A stretch of 64,000 nt of DNA from Holothuria scabra. Lineage: Eukaryota > Echinodermata > Holothuroidea > Aspidochirotida > Holothuriidae. A program made the translations under genes and the position numbers. Where the stretch lies: assembly GCA_037179385.1 (NCBI GenBank), contig CM074200.1, positions 36,955,884-37,019,883 of the forward strand. Direction: 5' to 3'. The notes under the pieces are model-generated. The model made no database searches. It saw only the letters and a list, made by a program, of their open reading frames with translations, and had not been told where the DNA came from. Shown here piece by piece: positions 51,394 to 63,510 of the stretch (positions within the stretch are counted from its first letter, which is position 1; each line of letters starts with the position of its first letter).

Positions 51394-53293
51394 ATTTCTC
51401 TTTCGTATTATTTCAGGACTTCCGGTAAGTATTGCAAGTTCGGGATTCGTCGTACATTGACTCCTCATAACTTAAACAATTTAGTGAGGAAACTATGGTC
51501 ACCTGATTTTCAAGAGCCCCTCATGAAATAGGATAGTCTACTACACTAATTTCAAGTAAGAGTGACGGCATTTTTCCTTTAAAGTGAAACTGGTCCTAGC
51601 CATGAAATGTGTTACATTGGCAACACTTTCCGTTTTCTTAACTAGCCTTCATATCCCAACCAACGACCGGCGTACAGCTAGACTTTTTTGCAGGGGGCAA
51701 GCACCTGTATTTTCCGTTTTTTCTAAAGTGTAAACACTTCTGTATAAGAGACGTAATTTTCGGTGCGCCGAGCGCGCAGAACATTTGGGTTCTTTGCAAC
51801 AAATATTTGTAAGTGTGGAGCTTGTAGGCTTATTTATTTTATTTTATTTTTTGATTTTAGATTCCGAGGTTTCCTGTAAGGAAATCTTTAAATGTGGGGG
51901 ACAATTGAAGAGTCTGCATTTGTTATTGAATATATCTGAGATAGCATGTCGACTGAAGATCGTTGTTGTTACATATTATGTTATCATGGGAGTGCGGATT
52001 GACTAGCTTCCTGACAACATTAAAAAAAAAATTCCGAAACTGGGTTGCCTGTTCAGACAAAATATTTCAAAATCAAGATCCTATATTGGAGAAAATTTAG
52101 GCTGACGGAACTGTAACGGCTCGGAAAAGTTTATCAAACACTGATTTTGTAGCGACTACTTACTGCATTAGCTGATTAGAGATTGCAATTTGGGGCGCAC
52201 GAAGCGGGCAGAAAATTTTGCCTTTTTAAACAAATAATTATAAATATGGGGCTTTCATTTAGAAGAATTCGGAATTTAAAGAAGGAAAAGTTGGGAAAAC
52301 CGCACAGTAGTTGACTGGTGCCTCAAATGGCAAACTTCCGAGTTTTTCACTTTTTCGAGCCGGGCAATTGCCCGTGCATCCCCCTGTAGCTACGCCATAG
52401 AATTTCCAACGAAAGCAGTTTTAAAAGGATGCGTTTTAATCTCAGTTCCCCGCAAATCTTGTGGTCTCGGCAGGCTCTGAAGTATTTCTATCCCTCCATA
52501 TGTCTTCAACTGAAACCGAGTTTTTTGGGTGTTAGTTGTCTGCTATCGTAATATTATGAAAAAATACGTCCTCAAAACTTCAAGTACTTAAGATTTGTGG
52601 GTGCTTCATCCTTTTCGGTAAATTACATCCATATAAATTGTTATACTACATGGCTGCGATATTTATAAGCAACATGGCAAACGTTTCCTCTGCATTCGTT
52701 TGTATTCTTTTTTATTCATTTGTTAATTTGAAAAATTGTTAGGTCTCGTTCTCGGTTTTGGTCTCAAACTCTGTTGGTCTCTCTATTTCCTACTTTTCAA
52801 ATGTGTTGGTCTTGACTCTTGACTTCAGTATTGAAACATTTTTTAGGAGTATTTACGAACTTCCGGCGAGGCGACAAACAGATTGTCATTGTGAATACAA
52901 CGGCAAGCCAGGTAATGACAAAAGGCAAAGATCGTATTTATTTCTATTTGCCTTGATTGTTGGAAAGCAAACATGTCAAAGAATGCACTCCCGGATGTAA
53001 GGTGTGATAAGATATTACGGTATATCAACACATAGGAGTCACATGTTTTATCACTTCCATTATGGCAAACAATTCCATAGGTAACCAAATAAGGAAATAG
53101 GAGTGCTTCCGAAGAGAGGCGAGGTTGTTTTGTCCCTTTGTATCGTAATGAATATAAAAAATGTCATAACCTAAAATTGTGAACGTCTTTTAAACGGTCT
53201 TTACTAGCATATGTCGACCTTTCGGCTGAGATCATGTTTACTGGTAGTATATGCTACAACCACGCTAGAAGGAAGGTGCGCATGTCACAGTAG
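51394..53293. other. no gene seen
   Basis: Only short frames. CCCCCTGTAGCTACGCCATAG near 52380 is a lone decayed hAT end. Confidence 0.35.
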
Positions 53294-53920
53294 CAGTGGC
53301 GGATATAGGGGTGGCCATGGGAGCCACGTCACTACCGGGGTGGGGGTGCTACACCCCTAGAAATTTTCAAAGTGAAGTTTGCCTGGGAAATTTACTGCCT
53401 GCAGGGAAAACTCCACTCTTACAGACATTTGTCAGAAAAAATACGAAAATACCCTATTTTGGAAACATGTAGAAAATTTTGGGCAGTTGCCGATGGGAGT
53501 GCCAAATAATATGACCTAGGGGTTATGTAATTAGTAATGGAAAGGAATGGATGGGTGCTGAGCAAATCTAACAGACATATAGAAGGTGGACATGAGAGAA
53601 TTGCAGCCTTCACTGAGAAATTGCACTCAGACATGAGATCCATATTATAAGGCTGCAGGGTACATCAATGGATTAAGTGCAACTTGAACACTCGGGAAGT
53701 GCCTTTTCCGTGCAATCTGGAGGGTTTGTAAACTCAACTATTTTCTTGTCCGCTTAGCACCACCCAATGATGGCATTCCGCTTAGATAGCCTTCTCCTAT
53801 AAACCCCCTAACATTTTTCCGTTCCGCCGCCTCTGGTAGGTCCACCGTCTTTGGAAACTTTGTCAAGAATTCGGAGACACAATTTATAGCACCCCCGCCG
53901 ATCGAAATCTAGGGACGCCC
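53294..53920. mobile_element. probable decayed hAT-like element
   Basis: The left end is CAGTGGCGGATATAGG, and subterminal GGGGGTGCTA appears inverted near 53888. The interior has the family segment CAATGATGGCATTCCGCTTAGATAG. The right terminus is uncertain and I see no target duplication. Confidence 0.4.
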
Positions 53921-54332
53921 TTTGGAATGACTGACTAACCGCGACCAAGCATGGAAGTACTACCTCGTGGCACCCCTTCATATAAAAGGGCAGTGTTTGT
54001 TAATTCAATGGAGTTTATTATTTTTTTGAAAAAAGAGAAGAATCGGTTATTTGAGAGCAACTTCAGGCCGACTGTACAGAAATTTGTATTCTGTTTAGAA
54101 CCCAATTGTTAAAATTCAAGCCTGCTATCAAAACTGCGTTTTGAAAACGTTTTTGGCACTACTGTCAGGCTTTTAACTGTTTAAACGCTTAGTTTTAGCT
54201 GGGAAGTTGTTCCAACGAATGGTATTTATTGAAGCGGCACGATTGCCGACATGAGAGGACACAATCTCAGTGTCAAATAAAACAACTATAAACATTGACT
54301 ACGGTATCTAGTCATAAAATTGGTTCAACAGC

Positions 54333-54643
54333 CAAGGTAACATTCCCACATGGGACCTTTATGGGTTCAATTTCTTAGCCCATATGGGTCCATATAATTT
54401 TGCACCCCCAAATAACAAGGGGCCCTTTTGAGCTAGCCCACATGGTTCTTGTGACTCATACCGTATGTGATAGTTCTGATGTTCATGTTAACGAGTGATA
54501 TGTGGAAAATTATGGGCCAGCCCTATAATACCCTCCATGCACGAGAGCTATCCAGATGGGCCCTCAGTAAGTAATATTGGGTGCAAAATTAAATGGCCCC
54601 TTATGGGTTTACCCATATGGGGCCCATGTAGGTTTGCTACCTG
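54333..54643. mobile_element. MITE with CAAGGTAACA/CAGGTAGCAA ends
   Basis: The left CAAGGTAACATTCCCACATGGG block and the complement of the right end (CAGGTAGCAAACCTACATGGG) agree at about 17 of 21 positions, and CCCATATGGG palindromes recur inside. It is about 311 bp and non-coding. Confidence 0.6.
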
Positions 54644-55569
54644 AGAGGTGCCAAGTTATTAGGGACATTTGCTGACTTTTTTTCTTTAATTAATATCAAA
54701 ATGTAGGTTGCAAAAACGTAAATTTTCCATAGAATTTTAACTTTTAAAAGAAATTATTGTGTAATGCATTGTTTTAAAGTTCCGTTCCTAATGATACACC
54801 AAATGCAAGTCAACCTTGAGAAGTCCGTATAATAAAACAGCAAGAAGGAGAAATTATCTCCCATTTTGTTGCCAGACATTCCCAATTCATTGACATTTCT
54901 GAGCCAACGCCGTAGGGGGCACGGGGGCACGTGCCCCCCCCCCAAATATCAGAGTAGAGATCCATTTTTAATTCTTCGGTTTACCTTTCCCCAATAGGCC
55001 TATCTCTCAACCTCAGAAAGGCGATCAATTTATCCGCCCCCCCCCCAAAAAAAAACAACCCTGGCTACTGGCTCGACTCTGACGACCACTGTTGTGGCAT
55101 CACCATGAATTGATGTAGCTTCCCTAATTTTTACATGTCACTGTTATCTCAATGCAAGCACTACGGTTTGAAGAATGTCTGAATTGTAGCCATAATTCAG
55201 CAGAAAAATTGGTTAACTCAGCAGTATAGGCGACACGAACGCACACGCAGTCCCTTTCACCGGGACGGGTATCTGCAAGCGATAAATGGGACCTCACTCT
55301 CCTAGAACTGGTTTAGCGTCGTTCTTTGATTACACCTAATAAGGCTGGGTTTTGAAATGAACAAATTTCTATAGTTGTTAATTTGGTAGAAATAGCCTAC
55401 CTAGATGAGAAATGGGTCTGATTTCTTAAAACTCAACTGTTTGATTGTGGAACTATATTTTAGGCCCTGAATTATTACAAAACAGTCGTCAACTGTTGAT
55501 TCATTCCTCATTTACACAAAACGAAAGAAGAATTTCCAAAATGGGGTGTACACACCCTTCCTTTCCACC

Positions 55570-55748
55570 CAGGGGGTAGCAATTGGGGTGGGGGTTAGAA
55601 CCCCCTCCATGACCCAACCTTGCAATGCAAAAAACACCTAAAATAGCGGGTTTTTCTCGCTGTCCTTAGACTTTTCCCTCATGTCGTGCCCCAAAACCTC
55701 CCCCACGACACCAAAACCTTCCATTATACAATCCTGGCTACCCGCCTG
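55570..55748. mobile_element. 179-bp hAT MITE, inverted, exact target duplication
   Basis: It starts CAGGGGGTAGC and ends GGCTACCCGCCTG. TTTCCACC flanks both sides (55562-55569 and 55749-55756). It is the reverse-orientation sibling of 55797-55988. Confidence 0.85.
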
Positions 55749-55796
55749 TTTCCACCCAAGCTATTAATTCCAGGGGTACAGCTCGATACTTGATAG

Positions 55797-55988
55797 CAGG
55801 CGCGTAGCCAGGATTGTGTCATTGGGAGGGTTTGGGTGTCATGGGGGCGGTGGGTTGGGGCACGATATGAGGGAAAAGTCAAGGATAGAGAGAAAAAACT
55901 GCTATTTGAGGTGTTTTTGGCATTGCAAGGTTGGATCATGGGGGGGGGGGGTTCTAACCCCAAAACTCTCCCCGTGGCTACGCCACTG
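55797..55988. mobile_element. 192-bp hAT MITE
   Basis: It starts CAGGCGCGTAGCCAGG and ends GTGGCTACGCCACTG. The flanking 8-mers CTTGATAG and CTAGATAG agree at 7 of 8. It lies 48 bases from an inverted sibling. Confidence 0.8.
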
Positions 55989-56680
55989 CTAGATAGTTAT
56001 CCTCTTCACAACCTTCTGGATCTGTCACAACAGGGAGGAAATAACAACCCCCTGGTCACAGAGTCATTAGGTAATGTGACACACGGCAGCGTTATAGCCT
56101 GTCAATGCCAAATTATGTACGATGGGTGGCTAAAGGTGGTTGAAACTCCAAAACGGTCAGCAGCCTTAAAGACTCCATTCTCATCTAAAATACAATTTCA
56201 ACAAAAATTCGCTGGCCTTTACCTTTTAATACAATTTTCTTTCTAATTGTAAAATCGTTTAAAAGGAATTTCCCGAGTTCTCCAGATTCTGTAGGGCAAC
56301 ACATATCTACACAATTCCTAATCAACGTTTCATTGTAATTCCATTCAATAAATGTAAAGAGATTTGTGCAGACGCCTTGTGTATTTGTTGGTAGCATTCG
56401 TCTTTTTGTATGCGTCCTTTTCAGCAAGCTCAATTTTATATATATCATATGACCTTGCTTGCTTGTAACTTTGACAGGGCCTATATAAACTTGATTGATT
56501 TGTTGAAGTCTACCTCGAAAAATTAGATAAAATAAAACGGAAACATAGAGCGGAACTCTTTCAGTTCACAAAATACCAGCCAGGCTATCCACAGATCTGT
56601 TTTGACATCTACAGAAGAAAACCAGGAATAATGGATATAAACTGATGAATATTGGTCTGCAAGCCTAACTTGGGCACGAA

Positions 56681-57048
56681 TTAAAGCGGCCAATTGAGTT
56701 GGTTCATGAATTCAACAATTTTTTCCAAACCTGTTAAGTTTTCTTCATATAACAATGACAAATGGTCAAACTTAGACAATCGCCATGTTCTATATACTAC
56801 TAACCGACTGTTTTATGAGTGAATTCTTCACGATTCAATTCGGGTTTCAAAAATTCGTGACCGGACATGTTTTCAAATTACGAACAAAACCGTTACAAGG
56901 TCAGGGCAAAAAATGAACATATTTACTTTTTATGTCACTGATGGATATGAAACTTGACTGCTCATGCTAATTATTAGCATTGTCATGTGGTGGCGACCCT
57001 TTAATACTCTCATTAAGTTTTTGATATCAACTCAATGATCCCCTTTAA
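56681..57048. mobile_element. TTAAAGCGG-type MITE, 368 bp
   Basis: The left end TTAAAGCGGCCAATTGAGTT and the complement of the right end (TTAAAGGGGATCATTGAGTT) match at 16 of 20. Pieces of this family also lie at 7227 onwards and at 22730-22836. Confidence 0.6.
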
Positions 57049-57782
57049 GGGATATGGTAAAGGAGCACTCACAATATATGCTAATACAGACATAATATAA
57101 TGCACTTTATTCAAAATACTGGAAATAACGATCAGAAAAAGTAGTCTTTTATCAATTAACATACTCCTAAATATTTGGTTTTAGTAGTGCGTTCCACCAC
57201 TGATCCTTCAATTGTGACATATTGTGACTTAGAAAGAAGTAAACCTTCACCCTTGATATTTTTTTATTAGTAAAACACATTTGATTTCGTAGGATTAAGT
57301 ATTAAATTTTTTCTAGTTCACGTTGAAACGATACCATTTACAGCCTGTTGATAATTAAATTGATCCCTGGTCACAGTATTTCTTGAAAAGCCAATACGAT
57401 TGTTACAAGACAATGCAGTATCATCAACATATTACCTTGTCTGAAGTTAAGGGCGCTCGTTCCGAGCTGCCGATTGTAATTTGGCGTCTTGTGACTTCAA
57501 GTTATGAAATTTTCGAACTTCTGCACCTGTTTTGGGAGATGTAATCTGTATTTTGCTAACATAGGATTTCCTTCATTGGATTAACTTTGTTCGATTGTTT
57601 AACTTTCGTGGAATGGCGTGAGATGTATACTATGTTTCTCTGATTGTCCCTTTAAAGTGTACTCCCCCTGTTCTTTTCATCCAGTCGGGAATGGAGCCAT
57701 ACACCGTCTGTTGGCATACCAGTGATGTAAATCGTCTGAGGGACGAGAGGTTGGTCAAGTGTTGTCCTTCAGTGCAGGGCGT

Positions 57783-57860
57783 TTAGCTTCTTTAGGAAAC
57801 AGTTTATAGTTTGGTTTCGCGGGACGGCTCTTTTGCCAGAGTTTCGGGAGGAATTTATAA
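57783..57860 (+). repeat. structured repeat H, copy 3
   Basis: It shows AGCTTCTTTAGGAAAC, then TAGTTTGGTTTCGC, then GGCTCTTTTGCCAGAG in the family order. Stem two is partly mismatched here. Confidence 0.45.
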
Positions 57861-58722
57861 AATGTGTACTACCCTAGGCGAATCCGACTAGCTAAGGTGA
57901 ATTTGGTCATTAGTCAGAGCCATTTAACTTAGTTAGATATCTTCCTTATTTACTATGTCTTCATGCAACCCTCTTATTCCGTGAACTAAAAAGAGTATTT
58001 AGTAGCGCACAATCACAATGGTGCAAACAACTGGACAGATATCACTTTAAAGCCCGGCTACCCTAGACCCTAATCCCCCAGTATCGACCGACTTAATCAT
58101 ACAATTACTTGACTTTTCGGATTCACCTCGTTAACTTAAAAGTTAGTTGTTTGTGAAGGTTGTGGAATATGTCTCCCAATCTATGGGGTTGGTCGACACG
58201 TCAGTTCCGTTACTTACTCATTGCAACGAGGTTTCAGAGTGAAAAAATGTACTGCGTTTATTCTGCACTGTCATACTGCGGTCAGTTGGTTTTTCACTCC
58301 GTTGCTAGGGTAACGAAAAGACCCGGACGAGCGACCCGGGAAGTGATAAATCGCACCCCTCTGGCAACCACTTCATATTAATAAGTTGATACGTCAATAT
58401 TTAAATATTCATATCATGTCTTACCGGCGAACAGCTCACAGCGACGTAAATAGAAACTAAGTTCGAAGTGTGACTCATTATGATAATAACGTGTTTCACA
58501 GTTCTTGTGCGCGATCGACGGCTGAATCTGGGTTTGACAGGAGCCAAACGGTGTATGGTAATTGTCAAATTGCTTTGATTTTGGAAGAAATTATCAAACT
58601 GTAACAGCATTAACTCAGATAAGGCATTCTAGTGTATATGTAGTGACTGCTCTGGAACTACAACTATCCATACAGTCAAGTGGCACAACAGACATGTGGA
58701 TAATCGTGAATAATCGTAATAT

Positions 58723-58800
58723 AGCTTCTTCGGGAAGGAGTGTAAGTTTTGGTTTCGCCGAACGGCCCTTTGCCAGAGGGTCGGGAGTACTTTAGAAAGA
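58723..58800 (+). repeat. structured repeat H, copy 4
   Basis: Stem one is CTTC/GAAG at 58725-58737. After GTTTTGGTTTCGCC, stem two is GGCCCT with AGGGTC at 58764-58782. It is the best-preserved copy. Confidence 0.5.
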
Positions 58801-59746
58801 GAATGGAGAAGAATTTGACCCAACTGAAATTCCATGACACCGACCATGTACCCTGGATAGGATATATCTCCATTGGCGTACGAGCTAGGGATTGGGGGCA
58901 AGGGGGCAGTCTGACCCCCCCCCCCGCGTCCAAAAAATCCACACATTCTAGAATGTGGCGGGAAATTGGAAAAATTAGGACAGGGATTTGCAAAAAATCG
59001 TACAATTAATGGAGTTTTAAAAAATGGCATAGTTTTTCCGAAAATTCCTTTACGTGCCCGCAATTTGAAAAAAAAAAAACCCGCAATTTGAAAAAAAAAA
59101 ACCCGCCATAAATCGCGGTACTAGAATTCATGAAAAGTAAAGATTCCAAAAATTTGCTACATATCCGGGCAGCGCAAAAGTATTATTCGTAAGCCTACTA
59201 GTTTTTACTTCACCCTTTTTCACAACACAATACCCGAAATGGTAGAATATCCAAATTTTTTCAAGCTTTTACCCGAAAACACAAAAGTAAATGATCATAA
59301 ATCAGGCCATGGTAACATATTTCACAATAATCAAAGAGATATAAAATCGGGACACATTTGGGAAGCCTATCGCCTAAAATCTCAGGCTTACTTTTAACAG
59401 TATCAATTCTCTTAGCCTTCTTACCACTGGCGTAGACAAAGGGGCCATGGCCCCCCTGTTCATGCCCGCAAAATAAAAAAAAAAATGAATGAATTATAAA
59501 GAAATAAATTACGAAAGTAAAAGGTACTTTAGTCACCTTGGCCTAGGCTGGTCCCCTGCACTTGAAGGGTCATAGTGTACAATTAGTATACATATTCCAG
59601 GGTTCGTTCCGCATTTCTGTTGATGTCCAACAGTGCACGCACGCTGAATGCGAACACTTTTTCAATAGACTCAATCAGTGTTACAACAAATGCCATCACG
59701 GCTGGGCGTCAAAACAGTTGGTAAGGCGCGCTCGCTGAGCTCTATG

Positions 59747-59973
59747 CTATATAGAGGCTTTGCAATTACGTCACGGAACCGCCATGCTGGAGGACATTCA
59801 TGCCAAATACACGTGGCTTTGTGCCGAACGCACTGCACAGTGTGCACTGTGGTATGCACGGTGGTATACAAATTCAACGAGCAAGCGCGTCCCGTATGGT
59901 TTACTACGTAGTTACATGTACTCCAACATGGCCGCCGGAGAGTATTATGACGTCATGTGAAAAGCCTCTATAG
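59747..59973. mobile_element. MITE with TATAGAGGCTTT ends
   Basis: CTATATAGAGGCTTT is on the left and AAAGCCTCTATAG on the right, with inverted TGACGTCA/TACGTCA and CGCCATG blocks behind them. It is CpG-rich compared with its surroundings. Confidence 0.6.
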
Positions 59974-60321
59974 CTTACTAGTGGGCGCGCTTACACTGTC
60001 GTCACGGTCACAATGGACGGTAGGTTCCAGTTTGTCTACTCTCTGCGTGCAACCGCGCAAGCGTTAACACGCGCAACACCAAATGTACACCCATGTGTTC
60101 TTGCGCATGCTCTATGCCAACCAATGCGGTCCACCGTGTTGTCATCTATCCTGAGACAAATACGGGCAGTGGTTTAAAAGAAAATCAGGTAATTCGGGTC
60201 ATAGCGACAGTGTGAGAATGTCTTCCCACTAGCTTGGAATTCATTTAAACCCATCTCGTAATTTGACATTTTCAACAGATTTTACTAATAGAAGTAAAAT
60301 CATTGTCGGAAGTTCGTGCAG

Positions 60322-60717
60322 TCACATACATAAGAGTGAACTTATTCACTCTTTGATCGAGTGAAAATGTAAATTCACTCCATTAGAGTGATAATTCACT
60401 CCAAGAGGAGTGAAGTTTCCTCCAAAAAGAGTGAAGTTCACTCCAAAAAGAGTGAAATTCCCTTAAAACGAGCGAAGTTTCACTCTTGATGGAGTGCCCA
60501 CGGTGATCGCTCGTAAAAAAGAGCGATCATTGCAGGCACTCGTGGAAGAGTGAATTTTCCCTCTCTCTCTAGTGAATTGCACTCTTTTTAGAGTGAACTT
60601 CACTCTTTTTGGAGGGAACTTCACTCCTTTTGGAGTGAATTATCACTCTAATGAAGCGAATTTACACTTTTCACTCGATCAAAGAGGGACTAAGTTCACT
60701 CTTTTGATTTTAGAGTG
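60322..60717. mobile_element. fold-back element of GAGTGAA/TTCACTC units, copy 2
   Basis: It ends, like copy 1, in AGTTCACTCTTTTGATTTTAG. The central hairpin GATCGCTCGT...GAGCGATC lies near 60500-60530. It is more regular than copy 1, with AGTGAA modules repeated on both arms. Confidence 0.7.
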
Positions 60718-61361
60718 TACAAGGGGATCTAAGCAGTCGCTATTTGATCAGAAAATTACCAGATAAAATGTATCACTATCAATCGATGAAATGGTCCTGC
60801 ATATTTTCGGGGGAAAACTACAAAACGGAATGGAAAACATGGTAATGAATTTTACTCTTTTGGTATTGGGACTAAATTCAATGTATATTGATAAAGTTGT
60901 GTGACTGCCTGAACTTCCGACTACATACATGATTTTACCTTTTGAAAAATGTAACATTACAAGGTGTGTTTTAATTTTCAAGCAGACTTATGGGAAGACA
61001 TTCTCACTCTGCATCATTAAAGTATCGAAAAACAAATTACCCGATTTTCATTTCCTTTGCCCGTGTTTGGCTGTAGAGAAGGATAGATGACAAACTCTTG
61101 GGCACTTGAACACCCTCCTGTCTGTCCATTGAATTAATTTGTCAATTGAAAACGTCCCAGCATTCTTCAACCTTTGCCGGAATATTTGACCATTTCGGGC
61201 AGTTTTGCAAAACTACAGTATTAAGTGGGGATGATGAAAACCTTTTTCACATTCTGCCCAAATGTGTCGCAGATCTTTGTTATTTTCCATGAAAATTTTA
61301 CTTTAAATATAGCGTTTTCTGTTTTGCGGCAAAGATTTGAAGCTATTAAAATAATCGGCGA

Positions 61362-61514
61362 CACTGTAAAAAATGGTACAAAATCGCAGCTGTAAATTTA
61401 CAGAACATAACGATTACATAAAAGTTCTGGTAATAAGTTTCCAGAACTTTTCTGTAATCCTTATTTATCTCTTTATTTTTTGTACTTGTAAATCTATGGT
61501 AATTGTTTACAGTG
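61362..61514. mobile_element. MITE with CACTGTAAA ends, copy 2
   Basis: It starts CACTGTAAAAAATGG and ends TTGTTTACAGTG. The centre is AGTTCTGGTAATAAGTTTCCAGAACTT, nearly palindromic. The related copy is at 46132-46298. Confidence 0.65.
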
Positions 61515-62058
61515 CATTTAGGGTATTTTAAAGAAGGACAATTTAGGTCAATCTAAAGAAGGCTCAAGAATGATTGTTTCTTTTAACTGTTTAAGCCACA
61601 GGCTTCCCAAATGTATGGCGATTTTTTTATGTTTGATTTTTCGTTACAATGTTACCCTAACTATGATACTTTCTATTTTCGGGCAAATGCTTGAAAAAAA
61701 TTTGGATTTTCGACAATTTCGGGCATTGTATTGTGATTATCTGTGAAGTAAAAGTCACGAAAAATAGCTTTTTGCGGTGTCCGAAGGTGTAGCAATTTTT
61801 TTGAATCTTGACTTGGTTTTTCATGAAAATATTTTTGCGACTATATGACGTTTCTCTCCAATTTTAAAGGCATATCTTTTCAAGATTTCGGTCACATGTA
61901 GGAATATTCTGAAAAAAAAAAAACCAATCACATTTTAACAAAATTTAAGGGCTGTCCGAATTTTTTTCCAAATTCCTGCCCGAATTTTTCCCAAATTCCT
62001 GTCCGATTTTACGGAAATTTGGGATAGTCTTCCCCCTGCCCCGTCTCGTACACCACTG

Positions 62059-63460
62059 GGTATGTCCACTCTACCCAAGATCTAAGTGAGGTCCTGTGAG
62101 GTAATAGTGGTAAGGTTGCAACCCTTGAGACTGCATTGACCCAACATGGGTTTGGTTGTTGCACTGGCCAATGACTGGCAGCAATGACCGTGCAAAAGTG
62201 CAAATTCCTTCCAACAACATTCGACTATAGTTTTGGAACAAATTTGTGAACCTCCAGGAATTGAAAGAATCCTGCAGTTGGATAGAAACAGGCCAGACGC
62301 TAGGAGCAAACTGATCCACACCAAGGTAGCCAATTTCAGCCACTCCAAATCTGCTAGAAAATTATTTATCCAGGAACTCGACGAGTAAAAATTCAAGAGA
62401 TTCCGAACATATGAAGCTTGTTACAGTATACCCGAATTTATTCCGAAATTCAGAATGGAGCTGCAGAATACTCTGCCGCTGCGTGGATCTATCGGAAGTG
62501 CATCTATGTCACAGTAGTCGGGTAGCCCGGATTGAATATTATCATCGACTAGTATGAATTTAATTTTTTCCCAGGTCGCCAGTGGGGGGGGGGGGGGGTG
62601 CTGGGGGGATGGGCGATCCAGTGGGGACTCGAGCCCCCAAGCCCCCCTTCGTAGCTACGCCACAGTATCTGACCAAGAATACGATGCACTGTAAATTCAC
62701 ATTTGAGATCGCAGTAGCTTTCAAAGTCTTTTCCTTGCTGAACTTTACCACTTTATTGTCATGTGCATGATAGATAAACATTGTTAAACACTTTGTGTTA
62801 TCATTGATTTTATTAGTGGCATTGAGATTCAGTCTCCACTCCCTCGGGATAGCAGAATTTTTCCGTAATATAATGTAAAAGGAAAAATACCAGTTAAATT
62901 ACATTTATGGCAGAAAACATTTTAATATGCACTCAGTCGACTCTCTCATTAAAAAAAATTAATTTTGTCACTTTTCTACATGTCCCGAAATTGACCAGTT
63001 TTCCCGAATTCCTCGTAATTACCTGGAAAGGAATGGGACTGCAACTGATAACATAATTTACATTTGCATACAGTTTGAATTTCCATTATCGATGGTGCGC
63101 TATAGCCTATGGACATTTTCACGGTTCTTTTGTTTTTCCATGGCGAGTGTATGATAACATTAACGAGGATTTCCGTTGTTTAAAAACTACACATCTGATG
63201 AACCCAAATAGCAAATGGATCGTAAGAAAAAGTTTAGTGTTCTACATAAGGCGTGGTCCGAAATAGGTTTGAGACCTTTGATATCACTCTACTGACATTT
63301 TATCGGAAAACTTGAAACTGTGTGCTCTAAATTGCTATTAGTTTAAAATAATTATAATTACATAGTTTGAAAATTATAAAATAATGGAACATTATGTAGA
63401 AACAAGTAGGCTAAATGATCTATTTAGTGAAAGTAAAAAAAAATCAGCTTTGGAAAATTT
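62059..63460. other. no supported gene
   Basis: Overlapping minus-strand frames at 62071-62396 (up to 104 codons) show no recognisable motif. A short CAGTGGGGG...GTAGCTACGCCACAG segment at about 62590-62664 is hAT-end debris. Confidence 0.35.
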
Positions 63461-63465
63461 TACGG

Positions 63466-63510
63466 GGGGGGGGGGCGCGCCGGGTGCGCCCCCACCTAAA
63501 TCCGCCACTG
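63466..63510. mobile_element. solitary hAT-like end
   Basis: A G-run, the hairpin GGGGGCGC...GCGCCCCC and AAATCCGCCACTG form one terminus of the CAGTGGCGGAT variant. The other end was not found in the window. Confidence 0.4.

Larger units (their letters stand above)
58871..62058. mobile_element. possible 3.2 kb hAT-like element hosting other MITEs
   Basis: The left end CATTGGCGTACGAG resembles the complement of the right end (CAGTGGTGTACGAG). Subterminal G-rich stretches and AATTTGGAAAAA-type blocks are also inverted. The flanking 8-mers match at only 5 of 8. Three other inverted-repeat elements lie inside. Confidence 0.35.

Noticed and set aside
60572..60766. Frame with repeated Phe/Asn-rich residues
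   Set aside because: The repetition comes from the AGTGAA/TTCACT modules of the fold-back element, not from a protein.
62071..62396. Two overlapping minus-strand frames of 90 and 104 codons
   Set aside because: They are in competing frames, neither shows a known domain, and they adjoin transposon debris.
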